This document shows positions 45,347-58,326 of a stretch of 64,000 nt of DNA, piece by piece. The translations under genes and the position numbers were made by a program. The notes below the pieces were generated by a model. That model saw only the letters and a list, made by a program, of their open reading frames with translations. It was not told the DNA's origin and searched no databases. Numbering within the stretch: position 1 is the stretch's first letter; the number at the start of each line of letters is the position of its first letter. The DNA is from Eretmocerus hayati (Eukaryota > Arthropoda > Insecta > Hymenoptera > Aphelinidae), in contig CM056744.1 of the NCBI GenBank assembly GCA_029851415.1, forward strand, positions 65,962,172-66,026,171, given 5' to 3'.

Positions 45347-48300
45347 AAATTAAACCGCAAATGCCCGGATACTCGGTCCGAAAATTCTGTCGGGAAGAAA
45401 TTCAAACCCAAATCCTAGGGAAACAAATTAACCCGCACAAGTCTGGATACTCGAACAAAGAATTCTGTCGGGGGGAAAATCACCCCAAAACCTAGGAAGG
45501 CAGATCAACCCGCGAATGCCCGGATGCTCGGTCCAAAAATTGTGTCGGGGGAGAAAACATCCCCAAAACCTAGCAAGGCAGATTAACCCGCGAATGCCCG
45601 GATGCTCGAACGAAAAATTCCGTCGGGGAAAAAAAACCTCGAAACCTGGGAAGGTAAATTAAACCGCAAATGCCCGGATACTCGGACCGAAAATTCAGTC
45701 GGGGAGAAAATCAAACCCAAATCCTAGGAAGGCAAATTAATCCGCAGATGCCTGGATACTCGAACCAAGAATTCTGTCGTGGGGAAAATCACCCCAAAAC
45801 CTAGGAAGGCAGATCAACCCGCGAATGCCCGGATGCTCGGTCCAAAAATTCTGTCGGGGGAGAAAACATCCCCAAAACCTCAGAAGGTAAATTAAACCGC
45901 AAATGCCCGGATACTCGGACCAAAAATTCTGTGGGGAGAAAATCAAACCCAAATCCTAGGAAGGCAAATTAACCCACAAATGCACGGATACTCGAACCAA
46001 GAATTCTGTCAGGGAGAAAATCACCCCAAAACATAGGAAGGCAGATTAGCCCGCGGAAGCCCGGATGCTCGGTCCGAAAATTCTGTCGGGGGAGAAAACA
46101 TCCCCGAAACCTAGGACGGCAGATTAACCCGCGAATGCCCGGATGCTCGAACCGAAAATTCCGTCGGGGGAAAAAAAACCTCGAAACCTAGGAAGGCAGA
46201 TTAACCCGCGAATGCCCGGATTTCGGACAAAAAATTTTATCGGGAGAGAGAATAACCCAAATCCTAGGAAGGCAAATTAACCCACAAATGCACGGATACT
46301 CGAACCAAGAATTCTGTCAGGGAGAAAATCACCCCAAAACATAGGAAGGCAGATTAGCCCGCGGAAGCCCGGATGCTCGGTCCGAAAATTCTGTCGGGGG
46401 ATTAAACAACCCCAAAACCTAGGAAGGTGAATTGAACCGCAAATGCCCGGATACTCGGACCGGAAATTCTGTCGGGAGAGAAAATAACCCAAAAACCTAG
46501 GAAGGCAAATTGACCCGCGAATGCCCGGATTCTCGGACCGTAAATTCAGTCGGTGAGAAATTCAAACCCAAATCCTAGGAAAACAAATTAACCCGCACAA
46601 GTCTGGATACTCGAACAAAGAATTCTGTTGGGGGGAAAATCACGCCAAAACCTAGGAAGGCAGATCAACCCGCGAATGCCCGGATGCTCGGTCCAAAAAT
46701 TGTGTCGGGGGAGAAAACATCCCCAAAACCTAGCAAGGCAGATTAACCCGCGAATGCCCGGATGCTCGAACCAAAAATTCTGTCGGGAGAGAAAATAACC
46801 CCAAAACCTAGGAAGGTAAGTTGAACCGCAAATGCCTGGATACTCGAACCAAGAATTCTGTCGGGGGGAGAATCGCCCCAAAACCTAGGAAGGCAGATTA
46901 ACCCGCGAATGCCCGGATGCTCGGACCAAAAATTCCGTCGGGGGAGAAAGGAACCTCGAAACCTAGGAAGGCAGATTAACCCGCGAATGCCCGGATGTTC
47001 GGACCAGAAATTCTGTCGGAAGAGAAAATAACCCAATCACCTAGGATGGCAAATTAACCCGCGAATGCCCGGATGTTCGGACCAAAAATTCTGTCGGAAG
47101 AGAACATAACCCAATCACCTAGGATGGCAAATTAACCCGCGAATACCCGGACGCTCGGACCGAAAATTCTGTCGGGAAAAAAATCAAACCCAAATCCTAG
47201 GAAGGCAAATTAACCCGCAAATGCCCGGATACTCGAACCAAGAATTCTGTCAGGGAGAAAATCACCCCAAAACCTAGGAAGGCAGATTAGCCCGCGGAAG
47301 CCCGGATGCTCGGTCCGAAAATTCTGTCGGGGGAGAAAACAACCCCAAAACCTAGGAAGGTAAATGAACCGCAAATGCTCGGAGAGAAAATGACCCAAAA
47401 ACCTAGGGAGGCAAATTAACCCGCGAATGCCCGGATGCTCGGACCGAAAATTCAGTCGGGGAGAAAATCAAACCCAAATCCTAGGAAGGCAAATTAACCC
47501 GCAGATGCCTGGATACTCGAACAAAGAATTCTGTCGGGGGAAAATCACCCCAAAACCTAGGAAGGCAGATCAACCCGCGAATGCCCGGATGCTCGGTCCA
47601 AAAATTCTGTCGGTGTAGAAAACATCCCCAAAACCTAGCAAGGCAGATTAACCCGCGAATGCCCGGATGCTCGAACCAAAAATTCCGTCGGGGGAAAAAA
47701 AACCTTGAAACCTAGGAAAGCAGATTAACCCGCGAATGCCCGGATTTCGGACCAAAAATTCTGTCGGGAGAGAAAATGACCCAAAAACCTAGGAAGGCAG
47801 ATTAACCCGCGAATGCCCGGATGCTCGGACCAAAAATTCCGTCGGGGGAGAAAAAAACCTCGGAACCTAGGAAAGCAGATTAACCCACGAATGCCCGGAT
47901 GTTCGGACCAAGAATTCTGTCGGAAGAGAGAATCAAACCCAAATCCTAGGGAGGGAATTAACCCGCAAATGCCCGGATACTCGAACCAAGAATTCTGTCA
48001 GGGAGAAAATCGACCCAAAACCTAGGAAGGCAGATTAGCCCGCGGAAGCCCGGATGCTCGGTCCGAAAATTCTGTCGGGGGAGAAAACAACCCCAAAACC
48101 TAGGAAGGTAAATTGAACCGCAAATGCTCGGATACTCGGACCGAAAGGTCTGTCGGGAGAGAAAATAACCCAAAAACCTAGGAAGGCAAATTAACCCGCG
48201 AATGCCCGGATGCTCGGACCGAAAATTCTGTCGGGGAGAAAATCAAACCCAAATCCTAGGAAGGCAAATTAACCCGCAGATGCCTGGATACTCGAACCAA

Positions 48301-51300
48301 GAATTCTGTCAGGGAGAAAATCACCCCAAAACCTAGGAAGGCAGATCAACCCGAGAATGCCCGAAGGCTCGGTCAAAAAATTCTGTCGGGGGAGAAAACA
48401 TCCCCAAAACCTAGCAAGGCAAATTAACCCGCGAATGCCCGGATGCTCGAACGAAAAATTCCGTCGGGGAAAAAAAAACCTCGAAACCTGGGAAGGTAAA
48501 TTAAACCGCAAATGCCCGGATACTCGGACCGAAAATTCAGTCGGGGAGAGAATCAAACCCAAATCCTAGGAAGGCAAATTAACCCGCAGATGCCTGGATA
48601 CTCGAACCAAGAATTCTGTCGTGGGGAAAATCACCCCAAAACCTAGGAAGGCAGATCAACCCGCGAATGCCCGGATGCTCGGTCCAAAAATTCTGTCGGG
48701 GGAGAAAACATCCCCAAAACCTAGGAAAGTAAATTAAACCGCAAATGCCCGGATACTCGGACCAAAAATTCTGTCGAGGAGCAAATCAAACCCAAATCCT
48801 AGGAAGGCAAATTAAACTGCGAAAGCCCGGATACTCGAACTAAGGATTCTGTCAGGGAGAAAATCAACCCAAAACCTAGGAAGGCAGATCAACCCGCAAA
48901 TGCCCGTATGCTCGGTCCAAAAATTCTGTCGGGGGAGAAAACATCCCCGAAACCTAGCAAGGCAGATTAACCCGCGAATGCCCGGATGCTGGAACCAAAA
49001 ATTCCGTCGGGGGAAAAAAAACCTCGAAACCTAGGAAGGCAGATTAACCCGCGAATGCCCGGATGCTCGGACCAAAAATTCTGTCGGGGAGAAAATCAAA
49101 CCCGAATCCTAGGAAGGGATATTAACCCGCAAATGCCCGGATACTCGAACCAAGAAGTCTGTCGGGGGGAAAATCACCCCAAAACCTAGGAAGGCAGATT
49201 AACCCGCGAATGTCCGGATGCTCGGACCAGAAATTCCGTCGGGGGAGAAAAAAACCTCGAAACCTAGGAAGGCAGATTAACCCGCGAATGCCCGGATGCT
49301 CGGTCCAAAAATTCTGTCGGGGGAGAAAACATCCCCAAAACCTAGGAAAGTAAATTAAACCGCAAATGCCCGGATACTCGGACCAAAAATTCTGTCGAGG
49401 AGCAAATCAAACCCAAATCCTAGGAAGGCAAATTAACCTGCGAAAGCCCGGATACTCGAACTCAGGATTCTGTCAGGGAGAAAATCAACCCAAAACCTAG
49501 GAAGGCAGATCAACCCGCAAATGCCCGTATGCTCGGTCCAAAAATTCTGTCGGGGGAGAAAACATCCCCGAAACCTAGCAAGGCAGATTAACCCGCGAAT
49601 GCCCGGATGCTGGAACCAAAAATTCCGTCGGGGGAAAAAAAACCTCGAAACCTAGGAAGGCAGATTAACCCGCGAATGCCCGGATGCTCGAACCAAAAAT
49701 CCCGTCGGGGAAAAAGAACCTCGAAACCTAGGAAGGCAGATTAACCCGCAGATGCCCGGATCCTCGAATCAAGAATTCTGTCGGGGGGAAAATCACCCAA
49801 AATACCTAGGAAGGCGGATTAACCCGCGAACGCCCGGATACTCGAACCAAAAATTCCGTCGGGGGAAAAAAAACCTCGAAACCTAGGAAGGCATATTAAC
49901 CCGCGAATGCCCGGATGTTCGGACCAAGAATTCTGTCGGAAGAGAAAATCAAACCCAAATCCTAGGAAGGGAATTAACCCGCAAATGCCCGGATACTCGA
50001 ACCAAGAATTCTGTCGGGGGGAAAATCACCCCGAAACCTAGGAAGGCAAATTAACCCGCGAATGCCCGGATGCTCGGACTGAAAATTCTGTCGGGGAGAA
50101 AATCAAACCCAAATCCTAGGAAGGTAAATTAAAGCGCAAATGCCCGGATACTCGGTCCGAAAATTCTGTCGTGAAAAAAATCAAACCCAAATCCTAGGGA
50201 GGGAATTAACCCGCAAATGCCCGGATACTTGAACCAAGAATTCTGCCGGGGGTAAAATCACCCCAAAACCTAGAGAGGTAAATTAAACCGAAAATGCCCG
50301 GATACTCGGACCAAAAATTCTGTCGGGGAGAAAATCAAACCCGAATCCTAGGAAGGGATATTAACCCGCAAATGCCCGGATACTCGAACCAAGAAGTCTG
50401 TCGGGGGGAAAATCACCCCAAAACCTAGGAAGGCAGATTAACCCGCGAATGTCCGGATGCTCGGACCAGAAATTCCGTCGGGGGAGAAAAAAACCTCGAA
50501 ACCTAGGAAGGCAGATTAACCCGCGAATGCCCGGATGTTCGGACCAAAAATTCTGTCGGGAGAGAAAATAACTCCAAAACCTAGGAAGGTAAGTTAAACC
50601 GCAAATGCCTGGATACTCGAACCAAGAATTCTGTCGGGGGGTGAATCGCCCCAAAACCTAGGAAGGCAGATTAACCCGCGAATGCCCGGATGTTCGGACC
50701 AGAAATTCTGTCGGAAGAGAAAATAACCCAATCACCTAGGATGGCAAATTAACCCGCGAATGCCCGGATGTTCGGACCAGAAATTCTGTCGGAAGAGAAA
50801 ATAACCCAATCACCTAGGATGGCAAATTAACCCGCGAATGCCCGGATGTTCGGACCAGAAATTCTGTCGGAAGAGAAAATAACCCAATCACCTAGGATGG
50901 AAAATTAACCCGCGAATGCCCGGATGTTCGGACCAAAAATTCTGTCGGAAGAGAAAATAACCCAATCACCTAGGATGACAAATTAACCCGCGAATACCCG
51001 GACGCTCGGACCGAAAATTCTGTCGGGGAGAAAATCAAACCCAAATCCTAGGAAGGCAAATTAACCCGCAAATGCCCGGATACTCGAACCAAGAATTCTG
51101 TCAGGGAGAAAATCACCCCAAAACCTAGGAAGGCAGATTAGCCCGCGGAAGCCCGGATGCTCGGTCCGGAAATTCTGTCGGGGGAGAAAACAACCCCAAA
51201 ACCTAGGAAGGTAAATTGAACCGCAAATCCTCGGATACTCGGACCGAAAATTCTGTCGGGAGAGAAAATAACCAAAAAACCTAGGAAGGCAAATTAACCC

Positions 51301-52980
51301 GCGAATGCCCGGATGCTCGGACCGAAAATTCAGTCGGGGAGAAAATCAAACCCAAATCCTAGGGAGGCAAATTAACCCGCAGATGCCTGGATACTCGAAC
51401 AAAGAATTCTGTCGGGGGAAAATCACCCCGAAACCTAGGAAGGCAAATCAACCCGCGAATGCCCGGATGCTCGGACCGAAAATTCTGTCGGGGAGAAAAT
51501 CAAACCCAAATCCTAGGAAGGTGAATTAAAGGGCAAATGCCCGGATACTCGGTCCGAAAATTCTGTCGGGAAGAAAATCAAACCCAAATCCTAGGAAGGG
51601 AATTAACCCGCAAATGCCCGGATACTTGAACCAAGAATTCTGTCGGGGGTAAAATCACCCCAAAACCTAGAGAGGCAAATTAAACCGAAAATGCCCGGAT
51701 ACTCGGACCAAAAATTCTGTCGGGGAGAAAATCAAAACCGAATCCTAGGAAGGGATATTAACCCGCGAATGCCCGGATGCTCGAACCAAAAATCCCGTCG
51801 GGGGAAAAAGAACCTCGAAACCTAGGAAGGCAGATCAACCCGCAGATGCCCGGATCCTCGAATCAAGAATTCTGTCGGGGGGAAAATCACCCAAAATACC
51901 TAGGAAGGCGGATTAACCCGCGAACGCCCGGATACTCGAACCAAAAATTCCGTCGGGGGAAAAAAAACCTCGAAACCTAGGAAGGCATATTAACCCGCGA
52001 ATGCCCGGATGTTCGGACCAAGAATTCTGTCGGAAGAGAAAATCAAACCCACATCCTAGGAAGGGAATTAACCCGCAAATGCCCGGATACTCGAACCAAG
52101 AATTCTGTCGGGGGGAAAATCACCCCGAAACCTAGGAAGGCAAATTAACCCGCGAATGCCCGGATGCTCGGACCGAAAATTCTGTCGGGGAGAAAATCAA
52201 ACCCAAATCCTAGGAAGGTAAATTAAAGCGCAAATGCCCGGAAACTCGGTCCGAAAATTCTGTCGGGAAAAAAATCAAACCCAAATCCTAGGAAGGGAAT
52301 TAACCCGCAAATGCCCGGATACTTGAACCAAGAATTCTGCCGGGGGTAAAATCACCCCAAAACCTAGAGAGGTAAATTAAACCGAAAATGCCCGGATACT
52401 CGGACCAAAAATTCTGTCGGGGAGAAAATCAAACCCGAATCCTAGGAAGGGATATTAACCCGCAAATGCCCGGATACTCGAACCAAGAAGTCTGTCGGGG
52501 GGAAAATCACCCCAAAACCTAGGAAGGCAGATTAACCCGCGAATGTCCGGATGCTCGGACCAGAAATTCCGTCGGGGGAGAAAAAAACCTCGAAACCTAG
52601 GAAGGCAGATTAACCCGCGAATGCCCGGATGTTCGGACCAAAAATTCTGTCGGGAGAGAAAATAACCCCAAAACCTAGGAAGGGAATTAACCCGCAAATG
52701 CCCGGATACTTGAACCAAGAATTCTGCCGGGGGTAAAATCACCCCAAAACCTAGAGAGGTAAATTAAACCGAAAATGCCCGGATACTCGGACCAAAAATT
52801 CTGTCGGGGAGAAAATCAAACCCGAATCCTAGGAAGGGATATTAACCCGCAAATGCCCGGATACTCGAACCAAGAAGTCTGTCGGGGGGAAAATCACCCC
52901 AAAACCTAGGAAGGCAGATTAACCCGCGAATGTCCGGATGCTCGGACCAGAAATTCCGTCGGGGGAGAAAAAAACCTCGA

Positions 52981-55900
52981 AACCTAGGAAGGCAGATTAA
53001 CCCGCGAATGCCCAGATGCTCGGACCAAAAATTCCGTCGGGGGAGAAATTAACCTCGAAACCTAGGAAGGCAGATTAACCCGCGAATGCCCGGATGTTCG
53101 GACCAGAAATTCTGTCGGAAGAGAAAATAACCCAATCACCTAGGATGGCAAATCAACCCGCGAATGCCCGGATGTTCGGACCAGAAATTCTGTCGGAAGA
53201 GAAAATAACCCAATCACCTAGGATGGCAAATTAACCCGCGAATGCCCGGATGTTCGGACCAAAAATTCTGTCGGAAGAGAAAATAACCCAATCACCTAGG
53301 ATGACAAATTAACCCGCGAATACCCGGACGCTCGGACCGAAAATTCTGTCGGGGAGAAAATCAAACCCAAATCCTAGGAAGGCAAATTAACCCGCAAATG
53401 CCCGGATACTCGAACCAAGAATTCTGTCAGGGAGAAAATCACCCCAAAACCTAGGAAGGCAGATTAGCCCGCGGAAGCCCGGATGCTCGGTCCGAAAATT
53501 CTGTCGGGGGAGAAAACAACCCCAAAACCTAGGAAGGTAAATTAACCCGCGAATGCCCGGATGCTCGGACCGAAAATTCTGTCGGGGAGAAAATCAAACC
53601 CAAATCCTAGGAAGGCAAATTAACCCGCAAATGCCCGGGTACTCGACTCAAGAATTCTGTCAGGGAGAAAATCACCCCAAAACCTAGGAAGGCAGATCAA
53701 CCCGCGAATGCCCGGATGCTCGGTCAAAAAATTCTGTCGAGGGAGAAAACATCCCCAAAACCTAGCGAGGCGAATTAACCCGCGAATGCCCGGATGCTCG
53801 AACGAAAAATTCCGTCGGGGAAAAAAAAACCTCGAAACCTGGGAAGGTAAATTAAACCGCAAATGCCCGGATACTCGGACCGAAAATTCAGTCGGGGAGA
53901 AAATCAAACCCAAATCCTAGGAAGGCAAATTAACCCGCAGATGCCTGGATACTCGAACCAAGAATTCTGTCTTGGGGAAAATCACCCCAAAACCTAGGAA
54001 GGCAGATCAACCCGCGAATGCCCGGATGCTCGGTCCAAAAATTCTGTCGGGGGAGAAAACATCCCCAAAACCTAAGAAGGTAAATCAAACCGCAAATGCC
54101 CGGATACTCGGACCAAAAATTCTTACGGGGAGAAAATCAAACCCAAATCCTAGGAAGGCAAATTAACCCACTAATGCACGGATACTCGAACCAAGAATTC
54201 TGTCAGGGGGAAAATCACCCCAAAACATAGAAAGGCAGATTAGCCCGCGGAAGCCCGGATGCTCGGTCCGAAAATTCTGTCGGGGGAGAAAACATCCCCG
54301 AAACCTAGCAAGCCAGATTAACCCGCGAATGCCCGGATGCTCGAACCAAAAATTCCGTCGGGGGAAAAAAAAACTCGAAACCTAGGAAGGCAGATTAACC
54401 CGCGAATGCCCGGATTTCGGACAAAAAATTTTATCGGGAGAGAGAATAACCCAAAGACCTAGGAAGGCAAATCAACCCGCGAATGCCCGGATGCTCGGAC
54501 CGAAAATTCTGTCGGGGAGAGAATCAAACCCGAATCGTAGGAAGGCAAATTAACCCACAAATGCACGGATACTCGACCCAAGAATTCTGTCAGGGAGAAA
54601 ATCACCCCAAAACATAGGAAGGCAGATTAGCCCGCGGAAGCCCGGATGCTCGGTCCGAAAATTCTGTCGGGGGATTAAACAACCCCAAAACCTAGGAAGG
54701 TGAATTGAACCGCAAATGCTCGGATACTCCGACCGGAAATTCTGTCGGGAGAGAAAATAACCCAAAAACCTAGGAAGGCAAATTGACCCGCGAATGCCCG
54801 GATTCTCGGACCGAAAATTCAGTCGGTGAGAAATTCAAACCCAAATCCTAGGATAACAAATTAACCCGCACAAGTCTGGATACTCAAACAGAGAATTCTG
54901 TCGGGGGGAAAATCACCCCAAAACCTAGGGAGGCAGATCAACCCGCGAATGCCCGGATGCTCGGTCCAAAAATTGTGTCGGGGGAGAAAACATCCCCAAA
55001 ACCTAGCAAGGCAGATTAACCCGCGAATGCCCGGATGCTCGAACCAAAAATCCCGTCGGGGGAAAAAGAACCTCGAAACCTAGGAAGGCAGATTAACCCG
55101 CAGATGCCCGGATCCTCGAACCAAGAATTCTGTCGGGGGGAAAATCACCCAAAATACCTAGGAAGGCGGATTAACCCGCGAACGCCCGGATGCTCGAACC
55201 AAAAATTCCGTCGGGGGAAAAAAAACCTCGAAACCTAGGAAGGCAGATTAACCCGCGAATGCCCGGATTTCGGACCAAGAATTCTAACGGGAGAGAAAAT
55301 AACCCAAAAACGTAGGAAGGCAAATTAACCCGCAGATGCCCGAATACTCGAAACAAGAATTCTGTCGGGGGGAAGATCACCCCAAAACCTGGGAAGGCAG
55401 ATCAACCCGCGGATGCCCGGATGCTCGGTCCGAAAATTCAGTCGGGGAGAAAATCAAACCCAAGTCCTAGGAAGGCAAATTAACCCGCAAATGCCCGGAT
55501 ACTCGAATCAAGATTCCTGTCGGGGGAACATCACCCCAAAACCTAGGAAGGCAGATTAACCCGCGAATGCCCGGATGCTCGGACCAAAAATTCCGTCGGG
55601 GGAGAAAAAACCTCGAAAGCTAGGAAGGCAGATTATCCCGCGAATGCCCGGATTTCGGATCGAAAATTCTGTCGGGAGAGAGAATGACCCAAGAACCTAG
55701 GAAGGCAAATTAACCCGCAAATGCCCGGATGCTCGGACCGAAAATTCAGTCGTGGAGAAAATCTAATCCAAATCCTAGGAAGGCAAATCAACCCGCAAAT
55801 GCCCGGATACTCGAATCAAGAATTCTGTCGGGGGAAAATCACCCCAAAACCTAGGGAGGCAGATTAACCCGCTAATGCCCGGATACTCGGGGAAAAAATT

Positions 55901-57359
55901 CTATTGGGGGAGGAAACAACCCCAAAACCTAGGAAGGTGAGTTGAACCGCAAATGCCCGGATATTCGGACCGAAAATTCTGTCGGGGAGAAAATCAAACC
56001 CAAATCCTAGGAAGGCAAATCAACCCGCAAATGCCCGGTCACTCGAACCAAGAATTCTGTCCGGGGGGAAATCACCCCAAAACCTAGGAAGGCAGATTAA
56101 CCCGCGAATGTCCGGATTCTTGGACAAAAAATTCTGTCGGGGGAGAAAAAACCTCGAAACCTAGGAAGGCAGATAAACCCGCGAATGACCGGATTTCTGA
56201 CCAAAAATTCTGTCGGGAGAGAAAATAACCCAAAATCCTAGGAAGGCCAATTAACCCGCGAATGGCCGGATGCTCGGACCGAGAATTCAGTCGGGCTGGA
56301 AATCAAACCCAAATCCTAGGAAGGCAAATGAACCCGCAAATGCCCGGATGCTCGGACCGAAAATTCAGTCGTGGAGAAAATCTAATCCAAATCCTAGGAA
56401 GGCAAATCAACCCGCAAATGCCCGGATACTCGAATCAAGAATTCTGTCGGGGGAAAATCACCCCAAAACCTAGGGAGGCAGATTAACCCGCTAATGCCCG
56501 GATACTCGGGGAAAAAATTCTATTGGGGGAGGAAACAACCCCAAAACCTAGGAAGGTGAGTTGAACCGCAAATGCCCGGATATTTGGACCGAAAATTCTG
56601 TCGGGGAGAAAATCAAACCCAAATCCTAGGAAGGCAAATCAACCCGCAAATGCCCGGTCACTCGAACCAAGAATTCTGTCCGGGGGGAAATCACCCCAAA
56701 ACCTAGGAAGGCAGATTAACCCGCGAATGTCCGGATTCTTGGACAAAAAATTCTGTCGGGGGAGAAATAACCTCGAAACCTAGGAAGGCAGATAAACCCG
56801 CGAATGACCGGATTTCTGACCAAAAATTCTGTCGGGAGAGAAAATAACCCAAAATCCTAGGAAGGCCAATTAACCCGCGAATGGCCGGATGCTCGGACCG
56901 AGAATTCAGTCGGGCTGGAAATCAAACCCAAATCCTAGGAAGGCAAATGAACCCGCAAATGCCCGGAAACTCGAACCAAGAATTCTGTCGGGGGGAAAAT
57001 CACCCAAAATACCTAGGAAGGCGGATTAACCCGCGAACGCCCGGATGCTCGAACCAAAAATTCCGTCGGGGGAAAAAAAACCTCGAAACCTAGGAAGGCA
57101 GATTAACCCGCGAATGCCCGGATTTCGGACCAAGAATTCTGTCGGGAGAGAAAATAACCCAAAAACGTAGGAAGGCAAATTAACCCGCAGATGCCCGGAT
57201 ACTCGAAACAAGAATTCTGTCGGGGGGAAGATCACCCCAAAACCTAGGAAGGCAGATCAACCCGCGGATGCCCGGATGCTCGGTCCGAAAATTCAGTCGG
57301 GGAGAAAATCAAACCCAAGTCCTAGGAAGGCAAATTAACCCGCAAATGCCCGGATACTC
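52981..57359 (+). repeat. ~4-kb segmental duplication, copy 1 (offset ~5.4 kb)
   Basis: It matches 58327-62165. The offset is 5,346 bp at the left end, 5,424-5,425 bp through 53.6-56.3 kb, and 4,806 bp at the right. The steps are a one-monomer difference near 53.5 kb and a 619-bp tandem duplication present only in this copy. Confidence 0.8.
55712..56949 (+). repeat. 619-bp tandem duplication (eight monomers)
   Basis: 55712-56330 and 56331-56949 are nearly identical; cagtcgtggagaaaatctaa recurs 619 bp apart. Only a few substitutions differ (gatattcgg/gatatttgg, gagaaaaaacc/gagaaataacc). Confidence 0.85.
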
Positions 57360-58326
57360 GGGGAAAAAATTCTGTCGGGGAGAAAATCAAACCCGAATCC
57401 TAGGAAGGGATATTAACCCGCGAATGCCCGGATGCTCGAACCAAAAATCCCGTCGGGGGAAAAAGAACCTCGAAACCTAGGAAGGCAGATTAACCCGCAG
57501 ATGCCCGGATCCTCGAATCAAGAATTCTGTCGGGGGGAAAATCACCCAAAATACCTAGGAAGGCGGATTAACCCGCGAACGCCCGGATACTCGAACCAAA
57601 AATTCCGTCGGGGGATAAAAAACCTCGAAACCTAGGAAGGCATATTAACCCGCGAATGCCCGGATGTTCGGACCAAGAATTCTGTCGGAAGAGAAAATCA
57701 AACCCAAATCCTAGGAAGGTAAATTAAAGCGCAAATGCCCGGATACTCGGTCCGAAAATTCTCTCGGGAAAAAAATCAAACCCAAATCCTAGGAAGGTAA
57801 ATTAAAGCGCAAATGCCCGGATACTCGGTCCGAAAATTCTGTCGGGAAAAAAATCAAACCCAAATCCTAGGAAGGGAATTAACCCGCAAATGCCCGGATA
57901 CTTGCACCAAGAATTCTGCCGGGGGTAAAATCACCCCAAAACCTAGAGAGGTAAATTAAACCGAAAATGCCCGGATACTCGGACCAAAAATTCTGTCGGG
58001 GAGAAAATCAAACCCGAATCCTAGGAAGGGATATTAACCCGCAAATGCCCGGATACTCGAACCAAGAAGTCTGTCGGGGGGAAAATCACCCCAAAACCTA
58101 GGAAGGCAGATTAACCCGCGAATGTCCGGATGCTCGGACCAGAAATTCCGTCGGGGGAGAAAAAAACCTCGAAACCTAGGAAGGCAGATTAACCCGCGAA
58201 TGCCCGGATGTTCGGACCAAAAATTCTGTCGGGAGAGAAAATAACCCCAAAACCTAGGAAGGTAAGTTAAACCGCAAATGCCTGGATACTCGAACCAAGA
58301 ATTCTGTCGGGGGGTGAATCGCCCCA